In this document: in pieces, positions 49,238-60,466 of the stretch
How positions within the stretch are numbered: the stretch's first letter is position 1
How the letters are laid out: every line of letters begins with the position of its first letter
NCBI GenBank assembly: GCA_023053545.1
Contig: JAKZAN010000006.1
Span: 8,774,351-8,838,350 of the forward strand
Length of the DNA: 64,000 nucleotides
Direction of reading: 5' to 3'
Source of the DNA: Lepidurus packardi
Lineage: Eukaryota; Arthropoda; Branchiopoda; Notostraca; Triopsidae
Notes under the pieces: model-generated
What the model was told of the DNA's origin: nothing
The model's input: the letters and a program-made list of their open reading frames with translations, nothing else
Database searches by the model: none
Position numbers and translations under genes: made by a program

Positions 49238-50706
49238 ATGAAGTGGGTTTTTAGCCAAGTATTACTGTTGGTGAGTAAAGGAAGGAGAGCTAAAAATTTT
49301 GTTCTTCATTTAAGACGGGAATTTAGTTTTCCTGTTGTGTAGGTGGTCTTCATTTCTGTGGTAGAATGTCGGAACATCGCATTAGCTTGTGATGACCCAG
49401 AGTGCGCCCCAAATGAAAGCCAGAGCAGAGCCGTAAACTCGCCAAGTCAGTGGAGAGTTGAAAGAGCTGTAAAGCTTTTCGGTAATTACAATCCAGCAAG
49501 TCGACGAGAGCATTACGAATACCAGCACCAGCGAACGATTCCCGTACCTGTTCCGATTTATTACCAGTCCAAAGGTCATGTTGTATTGCCTACAATACCG
49601 AAGCCTCACTACAATACCCAAGGTAAGGAAAATATAAGTTTTATAAGCTAACAGCACTTCACTTGTATTTTGTCTTTAAAGGCTATTCGAACCAGCATAG
49701 AATTAGCAATAGGCAGTTTGTTCAGTATCCTTCGCTAGCTCAACATGCGAACTCACACACTCAGCAAATCACACCCTGTCCACCGGGTTCATACTGCACA
49801 CGTCCTCCTTACCGAGGGGAAGTCCGTCAACAAGGATCAGAACACACGTTTGGCCCCTTGCCACAGCAAGGTTCAGCGACCAAGCATGTTCCATTTTCAA
49901 GTGCACATCAATTACTTGCCCCCATTGCAACCTACAATCAATATTCAAATCCTGTGTCCTATAAGCAGAACCAGGTTTATCAAAACTACCATCAACGGGA
50001 GCGCCAGCCCTTACCATCGCCCTTTCTTTATGATTCACAATCTCAGCGTCAACAGCAACCGTACTACCTAGGGAACGTTGCTGCTGATTCAAGTTCCCAG
50101 AGCGCAAAATATCAAATTTCCAAACCAGTCGAATATGGAGGCTGGACTCCGGTATCTGGGTATGGAAAAAAGCAAGCACATCTTACTGGTAATGAAATCA
50201 GACCCGAGCATCCTTTCCGATCCATTGTCAGCACCTTGAAACCCGTACGAGAGGAGCAGGATTACTCATCTCAAGCCAAACAGCCGTATGCTGATTACGT
50301 AGATTCCGATTCCGATATCAAGAACACTAAAACTAAATCACCAAACGCCGGCTATAACTACGGTGACGTTTTCAGTGATGAAGGTTTCCGCCAGTCAGAG
50401 GAGTATAGCAGTGATGACCACTCTGAAGACCCTCAGTATGTTCCAATAGTAAACGTAGCGCGTGGTACAGCAAAACATAATTTTGACGATCTGGATCACA
50501 GGGAATCTTTCCAGACCGAGCAGCGGTACAAGAAAAATCTGCCCCGGGAAACTCCACTTCGTGTTGGTAAGCTTCCAGGAATACCAGGTGACCGGTTAAT
50601 CTATCCGGACTATGCTAAAAGGAAATCGTTCGATAACTTAAAGAATAAGCAACCGATTAGGTTTGCCAACATTCGTGAGAGTAAAGCGTCAGCTGACTAC
50701 TTGTGA
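49238..50706 (+). CDS. Secreted disordered Gln/Tyr/Pro-rich protein, function unknown
   Basis: Three exons: 49238-49270, 49343-49622, 49682-50706; 1,338 nt, 445 residues. Exon 1 codes MKWVFSQVLLL and exon 2 continues VVFISVVECRNIALA, together a signal peptide. The mature part has an acidic Cys pair (ACDDPECAPNE), a second Cys pair (CPPGSYCTRPPYRG), a long Gln/Tyr/Ser/Pro-rich disordered region (HQQ, YSNP, QSQRQQQPYYLG) and a more acidic C-terminal third. Basic pairs (KKNLPR, KRKS) could be processing sites. The layout, with a tiny first exon carrying the signal start and then a long last exon, is like the other plus-strand secreted gene at 54667. I do not recognise a named family. An extracellular matrix or cuticle role is inferred from composition and neighbours. 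Confidence 0.75.
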
Positions 50707-51755
50707 AACGTTATATCGTTAAACCAGTTTTTATCCGTTAATTCCTTATAAGAAATACACTACCTATTCAACTACATAATGAGCACTACGCCTCTATTGC
50801 TATTGGTGATTAAATTAATTAAATGCTTGATAGCTCCGTATTGCTATTATACCCTAGAAAATTTTAAATGATTTGCCTGAGAACTATTGCAGACGGGTAA
50901 AAAATAATTGTCGTGGTTGGACCTCCAGAATTTTTGCTACGAGTAAAGTGTGTATAACATTTGTACCAGCAGGTGCTGGTCTGCGAATAGACCTACCTTA
51001 AGAACTGTAAAGCAAATTATGGGGCATAGAATTCGAAAGAAATTTATGTTTAGTCGAGATTTACAAATCTCAAAAGTTTCTTTTAGCACCATAAGCGTTC
51101 ATATTCTCTCATTTTTGGCGGCTAAAATATTATTGGGTATTAATTTTGAAGCCGCATATTTTACTTATGGATTTTTTAAATCGTCGAATAAAGAAAGTCA
51201 AACACAAAAACAAACCGAATCAAATCAAATCGAACACGTAAAAAAAGTCAAACAAAAAATAAAATAAAAACAAAAACAATAGTACAAGTCAAACATTCAA
51301 AAATTCGAAAAACGCAAATATAAAAGCGCAAAAACATGCGTAAAAACCATAGTAAGAATATACATACAAGAATCATAAGTAATCAACAATAACTTTACCG
51401 AATTCATCGTCATACAAGCCAACCATATACCCATAAAATGCTTATACACACAGTAGACAGTTCATTAAATTTTTAAAATACATAATGTTGTCACACATTT
51501 TCTTCTTCGGAATCCATCTGGCGCAATAGAATTTGTGTGTATCATATTTGCCCGCAATGACAAATAACGATAACGAAACAAAAAGCGAGGCGAAAAGACG
51601 AATCCACAGAAAAGGAATCACTGAGGCTCTTAATCAAGACTATATTTTGTTGTGAAATTTTACTGCAATGCAATTTTGCGAGTTTAACGGATCGACTAGC
51701 GGTTGGCGAGGACGGGAAACGAACAGAAACTTTGCCTGCTTGGGACTACAGGCTA
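50707..51755. other. Intergenic, A-rich low-complexity DNA
   Basis: 3' flank of the preceding secreted-protein gene. An AATAAA at 51187-51192 is a possible, distant, poly(A) signal. From about 51180 to 51420 the plus strand is rich in CAAA/CAAAT motifs (TCAAATCAAATCGAAC). The frame at 50950-51267 is Lys/Gln-rich because of this composition and is not called a gene. Confidence 0.5.
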
Positions 51756-52105
51756 GGGTTGCGTTTTAGTGTGAACTGATCCGTTCACCAGTTCTTCCGT
51801 TGGACAGCTCTCGTTGACAATAAAACAGACGTTCTGCAGGTCGCCGTTCAACTGGCCGAGTTAAACGAGCGTTGACAGTAAAGCGCCCGTCAAGCTTAGG
51901 GGCGGGCTTAGAGATCGTCCAGGGTTCTACCATGCATCAGGGACGCAGTTGAAAGGAAAGCGGTTTTCTGAGTTACGCGCCAAGCCATCCCGTTGAGCTG
52001 TTCACGCTAAAACGCCCGTCCACCTGATCCCCGTCCACGCGAAATTGCCTGTTGAGCCAACTGGCCAACGCAGTTACCCAGTTCCGTTCACAATAAAACA
52101 CACCC
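51756..52105. mobile_element. MITE-like element with about 22-bp TIRs
   Basis: 350 bp with imperfect inverted termini: left GGGTTGCGTTTTAGTGTGAA, right in reverse complement GGGTGTGTTTTATTGTGAAC. TA flanks both ends (GCTA at left, TAGC at right), consistent with a TA target duplication. Internal copies of GTTGACAATAAAA, GTTGACAGTAAAG and GTTCACGCTAAAACG repeat the terminal motif in subterminal positions. No coding capacity. GC content is higher than the flanks. Confidence 0.75.
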
Positions 52106-52353
52106 TAGCTTAACAGACGGGAACATTCATTATTGGGCAACAGTGAAATTTTCCTGTTGCGGGCTAGGTAGACATATAGCCGGTTCCACTTGCTGCATGG
52201 AGCAACTACCCCCAATCGAGACCTTTCACCTGCTGGAAACTAGAAGTAATTCTAAAGAAAAGTTTACTTCAGTAAGTAATACCCCGGAACAATTTTTTCC
52301 TGTTAAGGTATGGTTAAATGTACTTCATTTATTATTTTGGTATTTTGTATATA

Positions 52354-52359
52354 TTTATT
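52354..52359 (-). terminator. Probable poly(A) signal of the left Gly/His/Lys-rich gene
   Basis: AATAAA on the minus strand about 96 nt after the stop codon at 52455. Confidence 0.5.
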
Positions 52360-52454
52360 GGCTATCCATTTGAAATCCAATACGAAGGATTACATTTGCA
52401 CCGTAGATAGAATTTTATGGTTACAATCACACTAGTTACTATACCGGCAGTAAT

Positions 52455-53955
52455 TTAGTATGCTTTACCAACATGTCCGTAGTTCCCGAAACTAGAGAAA
52501 GAAGGAAAACCGAAGCCTGTTGCACCGACAGTCTTATAAGCGGGAGCGGCTGCGTGATAAACAGGAGCGTGAGCAGCAGCTTGATGATAGCTAGGAGCGG
52601 CAGGTTCGTAGGAGGGAGCGGCAGCTTCGTAAACAGGAGCAGGAGCTTCAGGTTTGTAGGAAGGAGCAGAAGCTGCTTCGTGGTAGGCAGGCATTGCAGC
52701 AGACTGATAGACATAAGACATTGCAGGATAGGCAGCGGGAGCAGGAATGGCGTGCGAGTAACTTCCGTAACCGCCAGCATCATGTCCACCTCCAGCGCCA
52801 CCAGCGTCACCGGATCCCTTCTTTTGGCTACTCTTGTTTCCATGGCTTCCTAAAAGTGAACCCAGTTTAGAAAATAGACATTCGGCTATCGTAAATAAAT
52901 AAATTACCCTTCTTGGAATACTCGGACTTCTCAGCTCCATGGTTATCGTGGAAGGAGCCCTTGTCATCGTAACCTTTCTTGCCGTACTTGTCGTGATCGT
53001 GACCACCCTGGGATAGGAGATGTGTTGTTAGCGATCTGTTTAAATTAATATAAGACGTCAATGAGCAGTACCTTGTATTCGTCCCCGTAGTACTTCTTGC
53101 CTTCGTTCGAATCATGATACTTGTGGTTTTCGTCGTAGTTTTTGTAGTGTTTGCTGTCATCCTGGTCATCGTAGAATTTGTGGTTCTTTTCATATTCTTC
53201 CTTGTGGTACACGTTTTTGTAACCCTGCACACAGGATTGGCATTAGCAATACTTTTTTCCGTTTAATCGCCTTAGTAAAACATACCTTGGTGCTATGACC
53301 CTTGTTGTGATGGCCCTTGTCACCTTTTTCGTAACCTTTCTTGCCCTTTTCGCCCTTATCGTTGTTGCCGTAGTTCTTTTCCTTGTGGTCGTGACCTGCA
53401 AATATGTAATATGTAAAAAACTTAGAAGCAAAACAGTGCAACTATTTTAGCCTACCTTTGTAGCTTTTGCCTCCCTTGTCGTAATTTTCTGTATGCTTAG
53501 ATTTTTCATGGTCTCCATACTTCTTACCCTAGGATAAACAAAATGGTTAACACTATAGCAACTGGTTAACACTATAATGCCTTTTTAACTTACTTTGTGT
53601 CCTTCCTCTTCGTGATGACCGTAGTCATCTTTGTGCGATTCATCTGCCTCTTCGTGATGACCTCCATAGCCTGTTGAGATTTTAATTTATTTTAGAATAC
53701 CGTGTATACTGATAAAATTGTTGAAACTTACTGCTGGCAGCAGCAACTAAATCGCTAGACGCTGGTAGCAAATCCATTTCAACTGGAAGTTCGGCATCGT
53801 CACCTCGGCTTTGGGTCAAGCTTGAAGCCATTCCCAGCACACAAGGTGCTGCGACCGAAACCACAAAAAGACAAACCTAATGGAAGAATTTTGTTCAGTT
53901 GTGGGAGTTTAATTTGGAAAAGTAGTTCTCGTCTTACGAATTGCTTCCACGCCAT
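52455..53955 (-). CDS. Secreted Gly/His/Lys-rich protein, paralogue 1
   Basis: Eight exons: 53938-53955, 53732-53876, 53594-53670, 53456-53528, 53286-53395, 53072-53224, 52908-53007, 52455-52849; 1,071 nt, 356 residues. The N-terminal signal sequence is MAWKQFVCLFVVSVAAPCVL. The body is made of exon-sized modules: acidic/His (GGHHEEADESHKDDYGHHEE), GKKYGDHEKSKHTENY, NDKGEKGKKGYEKGDKG ending in GHSTK, then GYKNVYHKEEYEKNHKFYDD and KYGKKGYDDKGSFHDNHG. The C-terminal exon encodes an Ala/Pro/Tyr-rich tail (YHEAASAPSYKPEAPAPVYE) unlike the Gly-rich tails of the two paralogues at 58.5 and 61.8 kb. The GHSTK...VYHKEEY core matches an insect extracellular family whose function I cannot name. Its promoter faces the plus-strand secreted gene at 54667. 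Confidence 0.88.
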
Positions 53956-54043
53956 GGCTGATTTGCACTCCCGATTCAGTCCGTACAGCAAATAAGCTGA
54001 ATGCGACTGCTCTTGAAGCGACAAGCTGCAGCGGCTAACTGTT

Positions 54044-54074
54044 GACTGACACTCGATCGTCACCCCGTTATATA
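54044..54074 (-). promoter_or_regulatory. Core promoter of paralogue 1: TATA box plus initiator
   Basis: TATATAA at 54068-54074 and the arthropod initiator TCAGTC at 54044-54049. The predicted start A at 54047 is 27 nt from the first T of the TATA box, the normal spacing. It implies a 5' UTR of about 92 nt. Confidence 0.75.
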
Positions 54075-54618
54075 CCAGAGAAAGTGAAGGCAGTAGAAGC
54101 AGAAACTAACCCTTGAAAAATCTGAGCTTTCTCTGTGCATAGTACCCCCTACTGTCTGTGACAGCAAATTGGTGATGTCGTAAAGGCAAAAGTTCATGTT
54201 CGCACCCGTAGCCTATACGCGCGGATAGGATTGATAGTTCATGCGACCGGAAAAGGGAAACAAAAAGTCTCAGCTAGTCCATTGTACTCGAAAACCGTGC
54301 TGCATTACAGCGCCGTTTTCACGCGTACGCTCCAGTGCCCTGTCGATTTCACAAAGTCTTGGATAGCGTGTCCCTAACAATAAAAAGTGGAAACATGGTA
54401 GAACGTGATACACTTTAAAATGCCGCTATTATGCGTTATTTTTACACCAGAGTGAAACTTCGTGATTGTTTGATAGCGCTGCTATTCATTGCGTCTCTAC
54501 CAAGTAGGGTAACACCATTACGTGACCATTGAATGTGGAGTTTCTTGAGTTGGACACCAGCTAGCCATTACGTCCACTTGGCTGCAAAAGCTGAACGGAC
54601 TACTTCGGTGTGACCAGC

Positions 54619-54653
54619 ATAAATAGGCAGTACGCTCCACAATCGCATCATTC
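54619..54653 (+). promoter_or_regulatory. Core promoter of the Cys-module secreted gene
   Basis: ATAAATA at 54619-54625 and initiator TCATTC at 54648-54653 (start A at 54650), spaced about 30 nt, 17 nt before the ATG. Together with the divergent promoter at 54044-54074 this leaves about 600 bp between two start sites. Confidence 0.65.
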
Positions 54654-54666
54654 ATAACAGAGGAAT

Positions 54667-56790
54667 ATGGGAATGAAAATGTCTGGCTTGTCCCGTGTTA
54701 GTGGAGTACTTTGGGTAAGTTTTAAGCAAACATAATTAACTTGTTCGGCTTGCAAAAGACTAAACCGTATTGATTGCATTTGTTAGGTACTAGCGATTGC
54801 TAGTTTTTGCTCAGCAGTGGAACGTCCTACAAATGGTTGGGCTCATGTCTTACGTTCGCAGTTATCTGAAGCTAGACCATCAGTCTTTACTTCAGAACCA
54901 GCTAGTCTTCCTAGCAAACGCAGTCCTAGTTATCTAAAACATGACGATTGGAAGCCCATAACCCGCACCGCTGACTCTGTAGATATACCAACACAGTCAG
55001 CTCGTACAAATGTTCGCCAACAACGCTACCCGTCTATTGAGTCTCCGCGGGCTTCAATTGACACAAGCTTGGAAACCCTAGAGCTAAAGCCAGTTATTTC
55101 TTTGGCATTCTTAAAGCACGCTGCTACATCCCAAGAGTACCAAAATCCAGGATCTGAAGCTCAAGCATCATTCAATAGATACAAGAAGGAAGCGGATGGC
55201 TTCGTCGAGCCTTTTGATCTGGACGATTTCTTCAAAGATGTTGGCATTTCCCATAAAACTTCAGGTTTCGGAGCCAGTGCCTCAAATACGCGTCCGACTT
55301 TTCATCCAGCACCAAAAAACAGCGCCAGTTTGAGTGACACCAACGGAGACACCAACGGTTTCTTGTCCCATTTCTCCGGCAATTCATTCGGAGGAGATAG
55401 CTTGGCTAGTTTTTCCCACCTTGAGAACCAAGATTTCTCTGCGTTTATAAACTCCGAGCCAACGTTCCGTTCTGATTTTGGAGATATTGCTGAGAACGTG
55501 TCTGCTAAAGAAACCCAGAGCTCTGAGTCTACAAAGCAAAGCTACAACTTTGACAGAATATCTGAACCTCTACGAACCTGGCCAGGCCAAGTCATTCACA
55601 AGCGCAAAGGGGAACCTTCAAGCGTTCCTGAGCAAACAGAAGTGTATGAAACCGAAAAGCCTAGTGAAGCTCAGCAGAAAGTAATTATTCCGATCAAGGT
55701 TCCCAAAAAGTCAAAGACAGCTTTAGACGTCAATGAGGATAACTGTGAGCTAGTTGAGCGACCATTGGAAGAAGAGCAAGATGAAAACTCTCGATACCGG
55801 CGTGGTGTAAAGAAACCCAACAAAAAGATGCTGACATGCCTAGTTTGCGAAACGCCAACAGGTGGATACACGGAGCGTTGTTCTTTCAGCAGCGCAAAAC
55901 CGAAACACAAGAGTTTTGCTACCAGTAGTACCATTAAATACGATGTCATTGACGAGCCTGAAGCCAAGGAAGACGAAACCGAAGAATCTGTAGAAGAACC
56001 TGTCTCGGAAACTCAAGTAATTAGCGAGGATTACGGACACCGTTTGCCCATACATGCGTTAAAACCTGCTCTAGTAACAACGAAGGAAAACTCCTTAGCT
56101 AAAGCTAGCACGCCACAAATGAAGTATATCCCACAGCCGCCAGCTGCTGTAACTGAGCGTCATGGGGGAGACGGTAGACAAAATGTTAATTACCAAAACG
56201 TAGATCGCAGTTACAACATTGACGATTCTGAAAGTAATTACGACGATAGTTTTAAAGATGGATTCATGACATCCGCTTCCGGCTACGATGATTTCTTTGC
56301 CAAAGGTCACAGAGGACATGGAGGATACGGAGACTCGAACGATGACGGCGGTCATTTCGATAGCCATGATTTTGAATTGTCTTCGGGCTCGTCGCATTAC
56401 GGAGACGACGCTGACTTTGGCTTTCATTTCCCTCCTGAATATAGGCCTCAACAAGAAAGCAAGCATTCCACCGGGGCTGGACAATCGGGCAACAAAAAGG
56501 CTTCCGATACTACCGCAAGTGCTCAGGGGAAAAAATCCAAGCAACAACAAGAGACTGGCGACAAAAAAGCTCTCACTTCAGCCGTGAGTAGCTTCAATGG
56601 AAAAGACAGAAAGAATTGCAAGGAAAGCATCAAAGAGTCCTCCAAGACTTATGGTAGACGCAATCGTCGAAGCGCAATGAAATGCTATACTTGTACTGAC
56701 GACAAGGGTAAAGAAAGGGAAGAATGCATGCTAGCCGAACGCGACCCACATAGTCACCATGTTATGTTTAGCGAATATGAGGAGTATTAA
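54667..56790 (+). CDS. Secreted precursor with two Cys modules after furin-like sites
   Basis: Two exons: 54667-54714 and 54787-56790; 2,052 nt, 683 residues. Signal peptide MGMKMSGLSRVSGVLWVLAI followed by ASFCSA. A long Ser/Asp/Phe-rich disordered region follows (DDFFKDVGISH, GDSLASFSHLENQDFS). Module 1, CLVCETPTGGYTERCS, starts at Cys367 just after SRYRRGVKKPNKK. A Gly/His/Asp-rich part (GHRGHGGYGDSNDDGGHFD) is next. Module 2, CYTCTDDKGKEREECM, starts at Cys649 after GRRNRRSAMK; an unpaired Cys lies upstream in DRKNCKESIKE. The RXRR-type sites suggest proteolytic release of Cys-bearing peptides in the secretory path. The C-X2-C-X10-C pattern occurs in insect extracellular proteins of unknown function; I cannot give a family name. 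Confidence 0.82.
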
Positions 56791-58547
56791 CGCTACTATA
56801 AAGTAATTATCATAAATCGCAATGGTTATATCCGCGAAAAATGCATTGGTTTCTACAAGTTGCTGGCATATTGGAGGGCAGGCCCCATTTTCAGATACAG
56901 TATTATATTAACATATAGCTTTGTTTGTAAACATGTATTTTAATACATAATCTTAATCAAGTTTGAAACCATCGCTTTCACATTCATGTCCATTGATGCA
57001 TAATCTGCATAAGACATAATCCTGCAGAAAGTTATGAAGAAAGTACACAGTAACACTAAATACAGTGCATCAACCAAGTGTCCTTCACAGTCATCTTCAG
57101 GTACATAGATCATCTTTGGTAAACAGAAGCTTAAATAATACTAACGGTTTCGTCGTCATTAACGCTATTGCTCGATGAAGAGGATTCCACTGGACAAAAT
57201 TTGAGCTTCAGGAAGAGCCATGGCCGCTTCCTTTATCTCTATTTCGACGCCAGATATTTGGTCAGGCTCTGTTGCTCGGTCTATGCAGGTTGAGTGGCTA
57301 AAAGCGTTGGCGAGTTGCTAGCTCGCCGAGCGCTTTTCCAGTGGAATAGTCGCTTTGTCTCTGTTGCAACCCATATCCAGCTTTACAGTGAACTTGGGTA
57401 GCACATGTTCACTACGTGCGTATACCTGGACTTGGGTCGCAACGTCTACGAGCTTGACTAGCGGCCAACACGATCCTTGATACTAGAGCGCTTTGCGAGT
57501 GCTCCAGTGCTACGAGTGGAAAATACCAGGACTATCATAACACTGAATTACTCTTAGCATTATTACAGTAATTTACTACAGTTTCACTACCTTAATTTAT
57601 AATTAGTAAAAAGTTAATTCAACTATATAGTTCAACTATCTTATTGGAAGTAGATACTGTATAGATACTGTTATTATATAGGTTAGATACTGTTACTATA
57701 TAGATTATATATACATACTGTTATACATAATTCAGTTTTATATGAATTCATAGGCGACTGCGTTCTTAACCATAATTCTAACCAATCTCGGTTACGGTGT
57801 CCTAACCAAGTGCCAGAGAGCAAGCCAAAATTGTGCAACAAGTGCGGGCAAATCCATCCCGCGCAAGTGCGAGCATTCCCCCAGTCGAGATTGACTCGTG
57901 TCGAGTTGTGTCTAAAACGTATAGGGACTCAAGTGTAGTCGGTCTCAAGTTGAGACGAATTGCCTAAATATGCCTTCATTTCTGTCGGCATGATAGGGAC
58001 AATTCCTTTTTTGATTATCTATAATATACCTGAACTACGCGTAGAAAATCCTGTCCAGCTCAGGCTTTTTCATGTTCACATGCAAAATAGCCTTTCCTGT
58101 CTTCCAATATGTCGAAGAATTAGCAAACAAAAGATAGCGTGATACCTAAAATTGGAAGTAGAAAGTTTGTACAGGATTATTTCTTCTTAGAGCAACATAA
58201 GAGGATTATAGTGTTCCAAGTTTTGAACTTCTCACATTATTTACTGCATTATAAGTTATCTCGGTTTTCTCGCATACTACAGCCATTCTTGCGAACCGTT
58301 CTATTATCATAAACGCTTTTTAAATGTCAAGTTATCAGAATTTTGGCAGCTTTTAGTAATAGAAAAGCTGTAGCGGTTTAAATTGGGCCGTAGATAACTA
58401 GACCAGCAAGAGTGCACTCTCAAAATTACACTACTTCTGTTTGAAAAATGAAGACTATCACAATTCCCGTTAAGTAATATATTTGCACCGTACGGTTCAG
58501 GATCAGTTACAGTACACCAGTGCCAGCAATACCAGCTTGCTGAGAGA
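56791..58547. other. Intergenic between secreted-protein genes
   Basis: 1.76 kb holding the 3' flanks of two convergent genes. AT-rich imperfect repeats of TAGATACTGTTA occur at about 57650-57725. Overlapping GAGCGCTTT/GTGCTCCAGTG motifs recur at about 57330-57345 and 57485-57510. No reading frame over 60 codons with support. Confidence 0.5.
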
Positions 58548-60371
58548 TTAGTAGTGTGGACGGATCATTCCCAAAGCTAGACCGGGATTAGCAGCTTCAG
58601 GGGCATTGTAGGCATATGGTAGAATCACGACTGTTCCCACTTGATGACTATAGCTTCCATGGCCACCATGGTCGCCACCAGAGCTGCATCAATAAATAGT
58701 TTACGTTAAGCACACTAAATTATATTGTTTTACTTACTGGCTATCAAAACCGTAACCGTGACTGTCCCCACCGTGCCTAAATATCAAATTACACTAAGAA
58801 ACGAAACAAACTATTGTGGTTCATTTTTTTACCCGCCGCTGCCGCCACCGCCTCCACCAGAGTGCCCACCTCCGTGTCTGCCACCGTGTCTTTTCATTTT
58901 TACAAATTATTTAAAATGCCTTAACGTTAAATGAATTTTCTTACCCGCCACCGCCTCCACCTCCAGAGTGTCCACCCCCATACCTGACAAAATTCGCTAA
59001 TGAATAATTATATCTTAAGTATGTTAGTTCTTACCCGCCGCCGCCCCCTCCACCCATTCCTCCCCCACCAGAATGTCCACCTCCGTTTCCGCCGTCGGAA
59101 CCACTGTTCTTAGAGTTAGAGCTTTTGTGGCCATGAGAACCTTGAGGACAAATATAACATTTTAAATTCACTATCACAGAAAACGGAGGTTATCAAATAG
59201 TTACCTTTCTTTCCATAACTGCTCTTATTATCTCCGTATGTGTCATAGTATTTACCCTTGTCATCATTTCCTTTTTTAGAGTGCTCATCATGGTACTTTC
59301 CACCCTTTAAACGGAGTAGTATTTTAAGATTAAAACAAAGTCTACGCGCAGTAAAAACTACTACATACTTTATAACTGTCTCCATAGTGTTTGTCTCCCT
59401 TATTGGAGTCGTGAAAAGCATGGTACTCATCGTAATCTTTGTAGTACTTGGAATCATCTGTGTCGTCGTGAAACTGTTCGTCCTTCTTGTACTCCTCCTT
59501 GTGGTAAACATCTTTGTGACCCTATTAACATAGTTTACAGCATTAATTAACACGACTCACTTTGCCCTAGTTACCTTGGTACTGTGACCCTTTTTGTCGT
59601 GTCCTTTGTCTCCCTTCTCGTGTCCTTTTTTGCCCTTCTCTCCCTTGTCGGAATGACCCCAGTGCTTTTCTTTGTTGTCGTTTCCTATAAAAGTAACCAA
59701 TAGCCCAATTAAATACTAGACTCGACACGTTCCTAGTTCTGAAAGTTACCCTTGTAGTTCTTTCCACCCTTATTGTAGTGATCTTCGTGATGTGACTTAG
59801 CATGGTCTCCCTTCTTACTTCCCTATAATTGAAATGGCAAACTTAGCGAAATGCTAACGTTATTTCCAACAATGGTACCTTGTGTCCACCCTCTTCATGG
59901 TGGCCCTTGGCTTCTTTGTGGGATTCTTCTTCTTCGTGTCCTTTTCCGCCTCCGCCGCCACCACTACTGCCACCCTGTCCTCCGCCGCCTCCACTGTGGC
60001 CCCCGCCGCCATATCCTCCTCCGCTACCTCCGTGACCTCCTCCTCCTCCCCCTCCATGACCTCCTCCGTATCCTGCAACGAAGGATTATTTTTCAAGTTA
60101 CATATTTGTAAAATATCCATACTCATATAAATAAATAAATATCCATATAGGCAATAGCAATTTAAGCTGCATTTTACCTGAGGCTGCAAGTGCGAGGTCC
60201 TCACTTTCGTCCATGGCGACAGCCACCCAAGTTTCTTCAGCCGGAGTTGTTTTGGCTGCGGCAATTGCGGCAGCCGCAATTACGCACACGTACTAAAAAT
60301 AGTTTGGAATTAATAAAATAGTCAAGTCCCGCACACTTGACACTTACCAGAGAAAGTCGCCATTTTCCCAT
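58548..60371 (-). CDS. Secreted Gly/His/Lys-rich protein, paralogue 2 with mini-exons
   Basis: Twelve exons: 60348-60371, 60178-60292, 59879-60072, 59750-59822, 59575-59684, 59369-59521, 59205-59304, 59035-59140, 58945-58983, 58833-58889, 58738-58776, 58548-58683; 1,146 nt, 381 residues. Signal peptide MGKWRLSLYVCVIAAAAIAA ending near AAAKTTP. Exon 3 is expanded with a GGGYGGGGHSGGG run before the conserved HEEEESHKEAKGHHEEGGHK. The conserved core GHSTKGHKDVYHKEEYKKDE follows, then SHGHKSSNSKNSGSDGG and a Gly/His tail built from three short in-frame exons (39, 57 and 39 nt, all phase 2-2). The C-terminus HGSYSHQVGTVVILPYAY ends in RPHY, shared with paralogue 3. Likely extracellular and structural (inferred). 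Confidence 0.88.
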
Positions 60372-60430
60372 GGTGTTAAACTTGTATCACTTCAACTGTG
60401 CTACCTTACTTGAAGACAGCAGATAAGGAA

Positions 60431-60466
60431 GTGAATGATCAATCTGTCGAATTGCTCCCTTTTATA
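60431..60466 (-). promoter_or_regulatory. Core promoter of paralogue 2
   Basis: TATAAAA at 60460-60466 and initiator TCATTC inside GATCATTCAC (60431-60440; start A about 60436), 30 nt apart. The same TATAAAAG ... GAT(C/T)ATTCACTTC block precedes paralogue 3. Confidence 0.75.

Noticed and set aside
51940-52080. GC-richer segment with GTT(G/C)ACA-TAAA repeats considered as an enhancer array
   Set aside because: The repeats match the terminal inverted repeats of the surrounding 350-bp element, so a MITE explains them.
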